This document shows, piece by piece, positions 52,297-60,476 of a stretch of 64,000 bases of DNA. Location: positions 10,686-74,685 of the forward strand of contig CBFIDA010000007.1 in the NCBI GenBank assembly GCA_965661085.1. Direction: 5' to 3'. Source of the DNA: CBFIDA01 sp965661085. Its GTDB lineage: Bacteria > Pseudomonadota > Gammaproteobacteria > Comchoanobacterales > Comchoanobacteraceae. The translations under genes and the position numbers were made by a program. Below the pieces are notes generated by a model. That model had not been told where the DNA came from, ran no database searches, and saw only the letters and a program-made list of their open reading frames with translations. Every line of letters starts with the position of its first letter. The stretch's first letter is position 1.

Positions 52297-53418
52297 ATGC
52301 AGTTTTTCAACTGGAATCTTTTGAACAGACTTCTGGCCATCATCAATCCCATCCCATATACCTTGTATGCCATGGCTTATGGCATGGGGTTGGCGTCACC
52401 GAATGCTTTATTTGAGCCCGAAACATGGCACTTGGCATCCTTTGCCGGCATAGAAAGAGGTTTGCTGTACAGTGTGCCGCAATATGCCATCATCATGTGC
52501 ATCAGTGCTGCTGTGCTGCCCAGCACGGTTTCTGGTTTCAAACAGTTGCTGCGCCAACGAGACCATGGCAACGCAGTTTTGAAGTTGAGCATGTATGTCT
52601 TGTGTGCTTTGTCGGCCGCCATCATTGCCGGGACGATTGCATGGTCGGCTACAGCGCCACACACCTTGATCGAGTTGATGTTTGCCATGGTTTCGACCTT
52701 CAGTTTTGTGGTCTTCAGTTTTCTCACAAGGTTTCTTGGCAGCAAGCGCATCTTTGAACTGGTGGCGCAACTGGTGAAGGGTCAGCATATCGAGCAGCTC
52801 AAGATACGGGCACAGTTGCTTGCTGTGCCTGCAGATACAGACGACGAAGTGCGTCTTTTTAGAAAATATCGCATGTTGCATCGTATTGGTTTGATGTTGG
52901 CGGTCAATACCGTGTTTACTTGGCCAATCTTTGCAGCCCAAGGTTACCATTTTCTTGAGCTGATGGGGACTTCTGGTCATCCGATCGCCACGCAGTTTTT
53001 TGCCTATGCTTTGTCAATTTCCAGTTGGATGTTTTATGCCGCCAGTGCTTACCATGCACCAGCATTGCTGGATGTGTATTTGCGCGACACATGCATGTGT
53101 CATCCGCACCAGGGGCTATCGCTTGCTTTGTTGAAAAATGTTTTTCCAAAGGTTTGTCTGTTGTTTGGATTTTATCTGGCATCCTACTCCCTGCACGGTT
53201 TGGCCCAGTATACGGTCGATGCGCATCTGCTTGATGCTTTGGGCGCACAACATCTCACTGTGGCATCGTTTTGGATCCTACAAGCACATTTCAATACCAG
53301 CATCACCTCAGCTGGCGCAAGCTTACCATTGTTGATCCAGCGCCATCGGCAATCCTATACCGATCACAAAGAGACCGCATCGATTGATCTGGCTTTGTGT
53401 CAAAGGGAACAGACATGA
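52297..53418 (+). CDS. Polytopic membrane protein of unknown function
   Basis: A 373-residue protein with roughly eight hydrophobic helices in two groups separated by a charged loop near 160-200 (VKGQHIEQLKIRAQLLAVPADTDDEVRLFRKYR), and a polar C-terminal tail. No transporter motif recognised. ATG 52297 (MQFFNWNLL) is chosen over TTG 52285. It lies 75 bases upstream of the oxygenase gene on the same strand and could be its transporter partner, but that is guesswork. Confidence 0.6.
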   Translation: MQFFNWNLLNRLLAIINPIPYTLYAMAYGMGLASPNALFEPETWHLASFAGIERGLLYSVPQYAIIMCISAAVLPSTVSGFKQLLRQRDHGNAVLKLSMYVLCALSAAIIAGTIAWSATAPHTLIELMFAMVSTFSFVVFSFLTRFLGSKRIFELVAQLVKGQHIEQLKIRAQLLAVPADTDDEVRLFRKYRMLHRIGLMLAVNTVFTWPIFAAQGYHFLELMGTSGHPIATQFFAYALSISSWMFYAASAYHAPALLDVYLRDTCMCHPHQGLSLALLKNVFPKVCLLFGFYLASYSLHGLAQYTVDAHLLDALGAQHLTVASFWILQAHFNTSITSAGASLPLLIQRHRQSYTDHKETASIDLALCQREQT

Positions 53419-53493
53419 CTGGCGCCGATACGGTATTGACAGGACATGACCTTGTTGGCGAAAATAATATGACAACAAACAGGGAGGTGATCC

Positions 53494-54639
53494 ATGAAGG
53501 AAACTTTACACACGAAACCAATTCGCCCTCAAATCAAAATGACGCCGCAAATGCAGGTAGATCTTGATGCTTCCAAAGAGTCGAGCCGCTGCGCAGAGAT
53601 CACACCGTTAAACGCCACATGCGAAATCCCACTTTGGGTACATCAGGCATCGTGCTGGACAATTGACGATACCTTGATGCGTGACGATGCATTATTTTCG
53701 CGCATCAAATCTGATCTTGATACGCAACATTATGCGCTGATTCGTCAACGCCAGGATGTTGCGATGGATGATGATCCTTTGCGTCTTGTTGCCTATGAAG
53801 CATGGATGCAGCAGATCATGGCCCAATCTATAGGATCCGAGCAGGCACTCATTGAATATGGCCCAGCTATTGGTGATTTTTGTGTGCTGGATCGTAAGCT
53901 TTACCCAGGAACAAAACACATCTACAAAACGGGGATTGATACGCTGAACCTTTCTAGGCAACACAATGAGTTGGCTTATGGCGATGTTTGGCCGAAATAC
54001 ATTGCCTTTTTGTGTATCCAGCCACCCATCATAGGGCAGGGCATCACCGCACTGTGTTGTGGGCAAAAAATTGCCGCAGCACTACAAACACATGCGCCAA
54101 CACTCATGGCCCGTTTATTGCAGGATGGTGTCCAATACATTCAGCTGTATTTGAGTGATGCAGTGAAGGCGCGTGAGTGTTCAATACAGGGCCCTGAGGA
54201 TTATTGCCATGTTGCACCAACATGGCGCCACGCATTTGGTACCGACGATAAAAACGAAGCAGTGAAAAGATGCAAGCAACAAGGTGGCTGGGATAAGGTT
54301 ACGCTGCAGGACGATGATTGCATACTCGTCTCACGGGTGCGCCCAGTTTTCCTAGAACTGCAAAGCGTGCTTTATTATTTCAATACGATGGTTGGTTTTT
54401 CCAAGCGCCCTTTTCGTGAGGTGACACATGGCAATGGTGAACCGTTCTCAGTCGATGAAATCAATCTCATCGAAACTTTACAGCAAAGTGCATTGATGGG
54501 GGTACATTATCGTAAAGGTGATGTTTTGATTGTTGACAATGAAAAAATGATGCATGGTCGCACGGTACGAGACATGACAAAACCGCGTGAGGTGGCTGTT
54601 GTCAAGGGTGTTGCGCGCAGAAGGACAGCTTTCGTATGA
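53494..54639 (+). CDS. SyrP/TauD-like Fe(II)/2-oxoglutarate oxygenase
   Basis: A 381-residue TauD/TfdA-fold protein. The facial-triad start HNELAYGDVWPKYIAFLCIQPP closely resembles the HNEM...WP.KIAFYCLQPP pattern of SyrP-type hydroxylases (HxE in place of HxD), and GDVLIVDNEKMMHGRTVRD gives the distal histidine and the 2-oxoglutarate-binding arginine downstream (PREVAVVKGVARRR). Such enzymes hydroxylate amino acids in peptide natural products or free substrates. The ribosome site is the longest seen here: GGAGGTGATCC, a full match to the 16S 3' end, 6 bases before ATG. The stop overlaps the next gene (ATGA). TTGACA at 53436 may be the -35 box, without a good -10. Confidence 0.75.
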   Translation: MKETLHTKPIRPQIKMTPQMQVDLDASKESSRCAEITPLNATCEIPLWVHQASCWTIDDTLMRDDALFSRIKSDLDTQHYALIRQRQDVAMDDDPLRLVAYEAWMQQIMAQSIGSEQALIEYGPAIGDFCVLDRKLYPGTKHIYKTGIDTLNLSRQHNELAYGDVWPKYIAFLCIQPPIIGQGITALCCGQKIAAALQTHAPTLMARLLQDGVQYIQLYLSDAVKARECSIQGPEDYCHVAPTWRHAFGTDDKNEAVKRCKQQGGWDKVTLQDDDCILVSRVRPVFLELQSVLYYFNTMVGFSKRPFREVTHGNGEPFSVDEINLIETLQQSALMGVHYRKGDVLIVDNEKMMHGRTVRDMTKPREVAVVKGVARRRTAFV

Positions 54640-55478
54640 GTGAAAAACAATTGCCCAAGATTGCCGCAATCCAGATGTGCTCTTCGCACCGGGTTGCCGA
54701 AAATTTAAACATTGCCTCAGATTTGCTTGAAGAAGCTGCGCAATTGGGTGCAGATCTGACCGTTCTGCCTGAAATGTTTCCACTGATTGGCACGGCACCA
54801 GACTATAAACTGTCTATAAAAGAAGCTTTTGGCGCAGGCGAGATTCAGAACTTTTTGTCCGATCATGCAGCGCGCCTGGGCATATGGATTGTTGGAGGCG
54901 CCATACCCATTGCATGCGAGCACAGTCAGAAGGTCCATGCCACCTCCATTGTATTCAACGATCAAGGCCTTATTGTGGGACGTTATGATAAAGTTCATTT
55001 GTTTGATGCAAGGGTTTCAAAACATGAGGCTTATCAGGAGTCCAATACGGTTGAGCCAGGCAACACATTGACCGTTATCGATACGCCAGTTGGGAAATTA
55101 GGCATGAGCATTTGTTATGACATACGATTTCCAGCATTGTATACACAATTGCGTGATATGGGCGCAGAAATTCTGACGATTCCAGCTGCATTCCCAGTGG
55201 CAACGGGTGAGGCACATTGGCGTCTATTGGCGCGCAGTCGTGCCGTTGAAAATTTTTGTTATGTGGTGGGGGCCTGCCAAGGTGGTACCCATGCTGGCGG
55301 TAGAATCACCCATAGGCATTCCATCATGGTCGCACCATGGGGCAACGTCATCGAAGAAGTCATCGACCCTGGTGCAGCCGTCATTTGTGCAGAAATCGAT
55401 CTCGAAAAACTGCATGCGCATAGGGCCGCAATGCCGGTACACAAACACCAAAAAATTGCCACAGTAGGCTTTTCATGA
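54636..55478 (+). CDS. Nitrilase-superfamily carbon-nitrogen hydrolase
   Basis: A 280-residue amidohydrolase with the catalytic triad glutamate E46 (VLPEMFPLIG), lysine in GRYDKVHLFD and cysteine in SICYDIRFPALY. The RYDKVHLFD and ARSRAVENFCYVVGACQGG segments place it near Nit1/Nit2-type enzymes (deaminated glutathione amidase, omega-amidase). It starts inside the stop of the oxygenase gene (ATGA), so both are made together. The joint substrate is unknown; a role in processing a small amide is inferred. No terminator follows until 55681. Confidence 0.85.
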   Translation: MSEKQLPKIAAIQMCSSHRVAENLNIASDLLEEAAQLGADLTVLPEMFPLIGTAPDYKLSIKEAFGAGEIQNFLSDHAARLGIWIVGGAIPIACEHSQKVHATSIVFNDQGLIVGRYDKVHLFDARVSKHEAYQESNTVEPGNTLTVIDTPVGKLGMSICYDIRFPALYTQLRDMGAEILTIPAAFPVATGEAHWRLLARSRAVENFCYVVGACQGGTHAGGRITHRHSIMVAPWGNVIEEVIDPGAAVICAEIDLEKLHAHRAAMPVHKHQKIATVGFS

Positions 55479-55680
55479 CCTGAGTTTGCATGGATGGCCA
55501 TTGCCTTTTGATGCACAGGTTCACCTGCCATGCTTGAACCAGCCACACCATCCCAAATTGTATGACATCCAATTGCCTTCTGTGTCGATGACATTGCGAT
55601 AGATGGATATACCCAACGATATGGGGCACATCATTTTAGAGCGATGCAGCATGCGCTCAAATGCAAGATTATTTTTAAGA

Positions 55681-55704
55681 AAGTCTTCATGTGAGGACTT
55701 TTTT
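55681..55704 (+). terminator. Intrinsic terminator after the oxygenase-hydrolase pair
   Basis: Arms AAGTCTTC (55681-55688) and GAGGACTT (55693-55700) pair over 8 bp with one G-T, loop ATGT, followed by six T's. It lies 200 bases after the hydrolase stop and 36 bases before the next start. Confidence 0.7.
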
Positions 55705-55739
55705 GTTATGGCAACATATTTTCATTTGGAGCTGCCATC

Positions 55740-56246
55740 ATGCCCTTGCGCCCACCCAACCCAAACCTTCGTCGATCTAAGCGATCACGTAGACCGACTG
55801 CAAAAGGCAAGGCATATTTTCAAAAACGGTACAAGACAGCATCAACTGCAAAGCAAATACCTGATTCAAAGGTTCAGATGTCTTCTCAACAAAGTCACCC
55901 TGATGTGGCAGCGCGCTCAGAGCGTCCATTTAAAAAGGAATCGAGTGGCCATGAATGCCTACCGATGACACCCGTTAAGTCAGAAAAATCAGTTCAATTG
56001 ACTGAGTATAATGGTGCTGCAGGTGCCTCAGTACAGCCGCTTCAATCTCCTTTGTGTGCAGGACTCTTCAGCCCAACTGTGACGATTTATCCAACTGCTG
56101 GGATATGTACTTATATTGAACCGAAATCTCTGGATTTCTCAGATTTCGATTTATTAGGTGGAGAAACAGGCTCGCCATCCACGACATCAGAATCCGCTTC
56201 ATCAGATGATGGTGGCGATCCTTGGAAAGGCTTGAATTTGGACTGA
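55740..56246 (+). CDS. Orphan protein with basic head and acidic tail
   Basis: A 168-residue unknown with GGAG 8 bases before ATG 55740. The first 40 residues are strongly basic (RRSKRSRRPTAKGK, QKRYK), the middle is polar and serine-rich, and the last 40 are acidic (LDFSDFDLLGGE, SASSDDGGDPWKGL). The N-terminal cluster resembles a monopartite nuclear localisation signal, which would fit an injected effector, but no secretion signal is proven. It is closed by a strong terminator. Confidence 0.55.
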   Translation: MPLRPPNPNLRRSKRSRRPTAKGKAYFQKRYKTASTAKQIPDSKVQMSSQQSHPDVAARSERPFKKESSGHECLPMTPVKSEKSVQLTEYNGAAGASVQPLQSPLCAGLFSPTVTIYPTAGICTYIEPKSLDFSDFDLLGGETGSPSTTSESASSDDGGDPWKGLNLD

Positions 56247-56265
56247 GGCTTATCTCAGAGCAATC

Positions 56266-56297
56266 AAAAAAACCGCGGCCCTTGCTGCGGTTTTTTT
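56266..56297. terminator. Bidirectional intrinsic terminator
   Basis: A perfect stem AAAAAAACCGC / GCGGTTTTTTT with an inner G-T/G-C extension and a 4-base loop, giving A and T runs on both sides. It separates the converging basic/acidic gene (ends 56246) and feoC (ends 56315). Confidence 0.9.
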
Positions 56298-56314
56298 GTA
56301 TGGGCATCTTGGTT

Positions 56315-56581
56315 TTAGGGACTTGATGTGGTGTTGGGCGGTTGGCACCATGTCCAGCATTGAAGTTGGCAGCCTTGGCAGTTTTGGGCACAGCCCTGGC
56401 ATGGCGTTTGGAGGTTTTGTTGCACACAGCCTTTGCGCATCCAGCGTTCGAGCAGTGGCCTTATGGTCTCAGGACTGCAATGGAATGTGGCTGTCAGTTG
56501 CCACATGAAAACGCCCTCTGGATGTGCGCGCAAGAAGTCTCTCAGCGTGAACAAAGTCAGTGACATGGCGGGTTTGCTCAT
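56315..56581 (-). CDS. feoC: FeoC-like regulator with cysteine array
   Basis: An 88-residue protein in the feoC position. A winged helix-like part (LTLFTLRDFLRAHPEGVFMWQLTATFHCSPETIRPLLERWMRKGCV) precedes a cysteine array CQGCAQNCQGCQLQCWTWC, that is C-x2-C repeated three times at x3 spacing, more cysteines than usual FeoC, and probably a metal or Fe-S site. ATG 56581 overlaps the feoB stop (ATGA). It is thought to control FeoB stability or transcription. Confidence 0.8.
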   Translation of the reverse strand: MSKPAMSLTLFTLRDFLRAHPEGVFMWQLTATFHCSPETIRPLLERWMRKGCVQQNLQTPCQGCAQNCQGCQLQCWTWCQPPNTTSSP

Positions 56582-58797
56582 GGTGTGGTGACTCCATCGT
56601 TGTGACGTGCATGACGTTTGTGTAGCCACCACAGTGCACCCATCACCACGCTCACCATGCTGCCCAAAAACACCATTTGGGGCGATGACAACCATGCTTG
56701 TTGAGCGATCATCTGATAACTCATGGCACATATGCATGCGATGATCAGGGACCACAATGTTGAAGCCACAGCCCACATGCGTGTGTGTTCTTTTTGAAGT
56801 GCGGCAATGGTGCTGAAACATGGCACATACAAACATGTGAAGATCAAGTAGCTCATGGCTTGATGGGCTTGGCCAAAATGTTTTTTCAGCCCAATGGCAT
56901 CATGATGGCCGATGGGTGTCTTGGGTTGTGTTGCAGAAGTGACGGGATGCCACCAGTGGGTGAGCACATCATAAGATTGGTTCAGGATGGCAGTCATGGT
57001 TTTAAGGGTATGTGTGTGCACAGGATGATACAGGGTATGTAAAACCCCCACCATCACCTCTTTGGCCACAGCGCCCAAAATCAAAGCCACCGTTGCGGGC
57101 CAATTGTGTTGCTCAATGCCAATGGCGCCCAAGAATGGGGTCAGGCCCTGGGCCAGTTGTGCCAACAAGGTGGGTGCTGGATGTGGTCCTAGGCCTGGTG
57201 TGTTCGCCAAAATGGCCAAAATGCTACAGGCCGGCAACATGAATGCAAAAGTGCGGCGCATGAACCCCCACAAACGTCGGCAGCTGTCCTGACAGGCCAG
57301 AGTCAGAGAAGGCATTTGATATCGTGGCAGTTCTAGGATCAACGGTTCACGTGGATGTGGAAAGCAGCAAAGGCGCAAGATCATGCCAGTCAGCATCGCC
57401 ACACCAATGCCCAAGCAATAAAGAAAAAAAATAACATGCTCGCCTGAAGCTGGAAAAAATGCCTGGACAAAAATGGCATACACAGCAAGACGTGCGCTGC
57501 ATGACATGAATGGGATCATCATCGCGGTGATGATTTTGTCTTGGGGGTTGGAGAGCGTGCGTGTGCTCAGTATGGCAGGCACATTGCAGCCAAAACCGAT
57601 CAACAAGGATACAAACGCTCTGCCTGGCAGCTTCAGAAGCCCCATGATTTTGTCCATGACAAACGCTGCCCGTGACATGTATCCTGAGTGCTCTAAAAAG
57701 TGTAAGAGAAAAAACAGTGTCAACAAAATGGGCACAAAGCCAAGGGTGGTCGTCAATGCGGTGCCAACACTTTGTTGATAGATATGGATCCAAGAGGTCG
57801 AGACATGCCAATGCCTTAGGAGTATGGCAGGGGCTTGTTTGAACCAAAGTGTTGAGAGGGCATCGAGAGGGGCCTGAACGTATTGACTGATGCCAACACA
57901 AAGGTAAAACATGGTGTACATCAGACCAAGAAAACATGGTAGGCCCAGCCAACGGTTGAGCAGCCAGCGGTCGAGTTTGGTGGTGATGGCATGGTGGTGT
58001 GGTGGGCTGATGTTGCGTATCTTCGGCAGCCAATGTTCAATGGCTTGGTAGCGATGTTCCGCTTGCAGCATGTCCAAATCTTCGCTTAAGGTCTTTTGCA
58101 GTGTGTGGTGGATGGCTTGCACTTGTGCTTGAAGATGCGGTTGTGTATGCCATGGATGGTGGCCAGGTTGCTCCAGACAGCGTAGGGCAGACCAATAAGG
58201 ATTGGGGCTGAGGTCTTGGAAGTGCGCCATCAAATGCGCCACATGGGGTTGCATGAAATCAGGTAAGGAAGGTGGAGATGGACATTTGGGATTGGGGCTT
58301 TGCAGCGCATCGATGAGGGCTGGCACTCCGGTGCCATATTTTGCCGATAGCGTCAGGACTGGACAGTCCAGCCATTTGGCCATGCATTGAATGTCAAATT
58401 CGAGCCCAGCATGTTCAGCCTGATCGATCATGTTGATCACCACAATGGTGGGGATGTTGGCCTCGAGTACTTGCAGTGTCAAATACAAATGACGTTGTAG
58501 GTGCATCCCATGCACGATGTTGATGATCCAGTCTGGACGTTCCTTGTGTAAAAACTGTGTTGGTATGGCTTCGTCTTCGGCTTGGTTGTGTGCATGCATG
58601 TCGAAGCCATAACAGCCAGGCAAATCGATGACTGTGAAGGATTGATGTGGGGTATGCAGGGTGCCCTCTTTCTTTTCAACCGTCACACCAGGCCAGTTGC
58701 CCAGTTTTTGATGATGATGGGTCAAACGGTTGAACAATGCTGTCTTGCCACAATTGGGATTGCCAATCAAAGCGATGGTGGGTAAGGGTTTGGTCAT
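56578..58797 (-). CDS. feoB: Ferrous iron transporter FeoB
   Basis: FeoB imports Fe(II). The 739-residue protein has the N-terminal G domain with IGNPNCGKTALFNRLT (G1), DLPGCYGF (G3) and VINMIDQAEH (G4), then two Gate segments and about ten helices (for example GLPCFLGLMYTMFYLC, LIGFGCNVPAILSTRTL with the conserved GCNVPAI, and FMRRTFAFMLPACS). Length is near normal. It lies between feoA and feoC in one unit under a Fur box. Confidence 0.95.
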   Translation of the reverse strand: MTKPLPTIALIGNPNCGKTALFNRLTHHHQKLGNWPGVTVEKKEGTLHTPHQSFTVIDLPGCYGFDMHAHNQAEDEAIPTQFLHKERPDWIINIVHGMHLQRHLYLTLQVLEANIPTIVVINMIDQAEHAGLEFDIQCMAKWLDCPVLTLSAKYGTGVPALIDALQSPNPKCPSPPSLPDFMQPHVAHLMAHFQDLSPNPYWSALRCLEQPGHHPWHTQPHLQAQVQAIHHTLQKTLSEDLDMLQAEHRYQAIEHWLPKIRNISPPHHHAITTKLDRWLLNRWLGLPCFLGLMYTMFYLCVGISQYVQAPLDALSTLWFKQAPAILLRHWHVSTSWIHIYQQSVGTALTTTLGFVPILLTLFFLLHFLEHSGYMSRAAFVMDKIMGLLKLPGRAFVSLLIGFGCNVPAILSTRTLSNPQDKIITAMMIPFMSCSARLAVYAIFVQAFFPASGEHVIFFLYCLGIGVAMLTGMILRLCCFPHPREPLILELPRYQMPSLTLACQDSCRRLWGFMRRTFAFMLPACSILAILANTPGLGPHPAPTLLAQLAQGLTPFLGAIGIEQHNWPATVALILGAVAKEVMVGVLHTLYHPVHTHTLKTMTAILNQSYDVLTHWWHPVTSATQPKTPIGHHDAIGLKKHFGQAHQAMSYLIFTCLYVPCFSTIAALQKEHTRMWAVASTLWSLIIACICAMSYQMIAQQAWLSSPQMVFLGSMVSVVMGALWWLHKRHARHNDGVTTP

Positions 58798-58875
58798 GTC
58801 GTCCGTACCTCAGCATTCAGGCACCCACAGTGGGTTGTGTGTTCAATAGGGTCAATGCCATGATGGGCACATGAT

Positions 58876-59106
58876 TCAGATTTTTTCTATTTTTAACAAG
58901 CAAGCTTCGGCTTTGCGTAAGCACAATGAGCATTCTCTGACGATGATCTCAATGGGATCACCAAGTGGGGCAAGACAAGAGACTTTGAAGACGGTGCCAC
59001 GTGTCAGGCCATGCGCCATCAGTTTGGACTTGTAAGATTGGTGTGCACCTTGTTCAAAACCGATGACTCGGGCTGAATCGCCAGGTTGAATGTCGTTCAA
59101 TGTCAT
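58876..59106 (-). CDS. feoA: Ferrous iron transport protein A
   Basis: FeoA is a small SH3-like partner of FeoB. The 76-residue protein has TLNDIQPGDSARVIGFEQG and KSKLMAHGLTRGTVFKVSCLAPLGDPIEI, both family marks. ATG 59106 is used; the frame extends 4 codons upstream. feoB follows after 78 bases. The Fur box at 59129-59147 lies 23 bases upstream. Confidence 0.92.
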   Translation of the reverse strand: MTLNDIQPGDSARVIGFEQGAHQSYKSKLMAHGLTRGTVFKVSCLAPLGDPIEIIVRECSLCLRKAEACLLKIEKI

Positions 59107-59128
59107 GGTTGGTCTCACTTTGGTTTAT

Positions 59129-59147
59129 GAGAATGATTATCATTCTC
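59129..59147. promoter_or_regulatory. Fur box upstream of feoA
   Basis: The 19 bases GAGAATGATTATCATTCTC form a palindrome broken only at the centre and match the 19-bp E. coli Fur consensus at 15 or more positions by eye. It sits just upstream of feoA, downstream of the candidate promoter, so Fur with iron would block transcription of feoABC. Confidence 0.85.
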
Positions 59148-59152
59148 AGAGC

Positions 59153-59181
59153 ATTTTGCGACAGTGTCATGCTGTTGTCAA
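59153..59181 (-). promoter_or_regulatory. Promoter of feoABC
   Basis: Minus strand TTGACA (59176-59181), a 17-bp spacer and CAAAAT (59153-59158). The Fur box begins 5 bases after the -10 box. Confidence 0.55.
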
Positions 59182-59243
59182 GTATCAAAATCATTGTCGT
59201 GCCAAAAAGATTTTGGGTTGTGCGGCTTACTGACCTTAGGGGG

Positions 59244-59272
59244 TTGGCAAGTCTCACCTTTTCTGTTAACTT
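59244..59272 (+). promoter_or_regulatory. Promoter of the tRNA-Arg gene
   Basis: TTGGCA (59244-59249), a 17-bp spacer and TAACTT (59267-59272), 8 bases before the tRNA 5' end. It may also serve nadM and nadV downstream. Confidence 0.55.
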
Positions 59273-59280
59273 ATGGCCAT

Positions 59281-59354
59281 TGCGCCCGTAGCTCAGCTGG
59301 ATAGAGCACCTGGCTTCGAACCAGGTGGTCGGGAGTTCGAATCTCTCCGGGCGC
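59281..59354 (+). tRNA. tRNA-Arg (anticodon UCG)
   Basis: A cloverleaf with acceptor stem GCGCCCG/CGGGCGC, D-arm AGCTCAGCTGGATAGAGC, anticodon stem CCTGG/CCAGG with loop CTTCGAA giving anticodon TCG (decodes CGA) and T-arm GAGTTCGAATCTC. Discriminator G, no encoded CCA. Confidence 0.93.
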
Positions 59355-59417
59355 GACTCCAAATTGGTGTGGTTGTATGTGGCCACTTTTCATGCCCAAG
59401 TTCATCGGAACCCGCTC

Positions 59418-60476
59418 ATGAAACCCTTTAAAATGATGGTGTTCATTGGTCGTTTTCAGCCGTTTCATTTGGGTCATTTGACTGTGGTGCAACAGGCCAT
59501 GACGCAGGCCGATCACTTGTTGATCTTATGTGGCTCTTGCTTTCAGCCTCCCAATTTGCGTAATCCCTGGGATTTTGAGATGCGCCAGCGCTTAATGATG
59601 GCTTCGGTGCCTGAGGTGTATCACGCGCGTTTGACCCTTCATCCAATGGCGGATTTATGGTATCAAGATGCCTTGTGGGCCAACAGAGTCGAGACAGTCA
59701 TACGTCAACATATGGCCAAACTGGCCATCGACGATGATGCACAAGTGGCATGCATTGGTTTTGCCAAGGATGCCCAAAGCAGTCATTTGAGCATGTTGCC
59801 TGCGTTTCCCATGATTGCAGTACAACAACCACCAGACATCCATGCCACCCGCATTCGCAAGGCTTGTTTCGACGACAACGTCGAGGCCATTGCTTCAGAC
59901 ATGGTGCCCGCAGCACATGCTGTGTTGAAAGACGCGCTGCAAGCGCCATCTTGGCAAGATTTGCTTGTCACACATCAATATGTGCAACAAGAAAAATCAG
60001 GCTGGCAGCATACGCCTTATCCACCTGTCTTCACGACGGTGGATGCAGTGGTGTTTCATCGTGGGCATGTACTGTTGGTGCGGCGCAAAGGCATGCCAGG
60101 TCAGGGTCTGTTGGCACTGCCTGGTGGCTACATTGAAATTGATGAAACGTTACAAGATGCTTGTTGGCGTGAACTGCATGAAGAAACCACCATCGATATG
60201 ACCAAGGCCACTTTCATGCAGCATTGTATCGGGCAAGATGTGTTTGATCATCCCCATCGCGCCGAGGTGGGGCGTGTGATCACGCATGCTTTTGTCTTTT
60301 GCTTGCCAGACACCCTGTCGCCACCTAAATTGCAGGCAGGCGATGATGCCGCCGAGGCTTTTTGGTGTCCGTGGTCCAAAGTGGCGCTTGAAGATTTTGC
60401 TTTTGATCATTACTTTATTCTAGACAAATGCCATCGTGCCCATTGGCCCGATGCCACCTCAAGGAGTCAAGCGTGA
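59418..60476 (+). CDS. nadM: Bifunctional NMN adenylyltransferase / Nudix hydrolase
   Basis: A 352-residue fusion. The first half is a NadM-type nucleotidyltransferase with FIGRFQPFHLGHLTVV (HxGH motif) and HATRIRKACF near 170; it joins NMN and ATP to NAD. The second half has a Nudix box GGYIEIDETLQDACWRELHEE, with threonine where glycine is usual after EE, and ADP-ribose or NAD-like substrates are known for such fusions. ATG 59418 is chosen near the start of the NadM fold; the open frame extends into the tRNA. It overlaps nadV by 4 bases. Confidence 0.92.
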   Translation: MKPFKMMVFIGRFQPFHLGHLTVVQQAMTQADHLLILCGSCFQPPNLRNPWDFEMRQRLMMASVPEVYHARLTLHPMADLWYQDALWANRVETVIRQHMAKLAIDDDAQVACIGFAKDAQSSHLSMLPAFPMIAVQQPPDIHATRIRKACFDDNVEAIASDMVPAAHAVLKDALQAPSWQDLLVTHQYVQQEKSGWQHTPYPPVFTTVDAVVFHRGHVLLVRRKGMPGQGLLALPGGYIEIDETLQDACWRELHEETTIDMTKATFMQHCIGQDVFDHPHRAEVGRVITHAFVFCLPDTLSPPKLQAGDDAAEAFWCPWSKVALEDFAFDHYFILDKCHRAHWPDATSRSQA

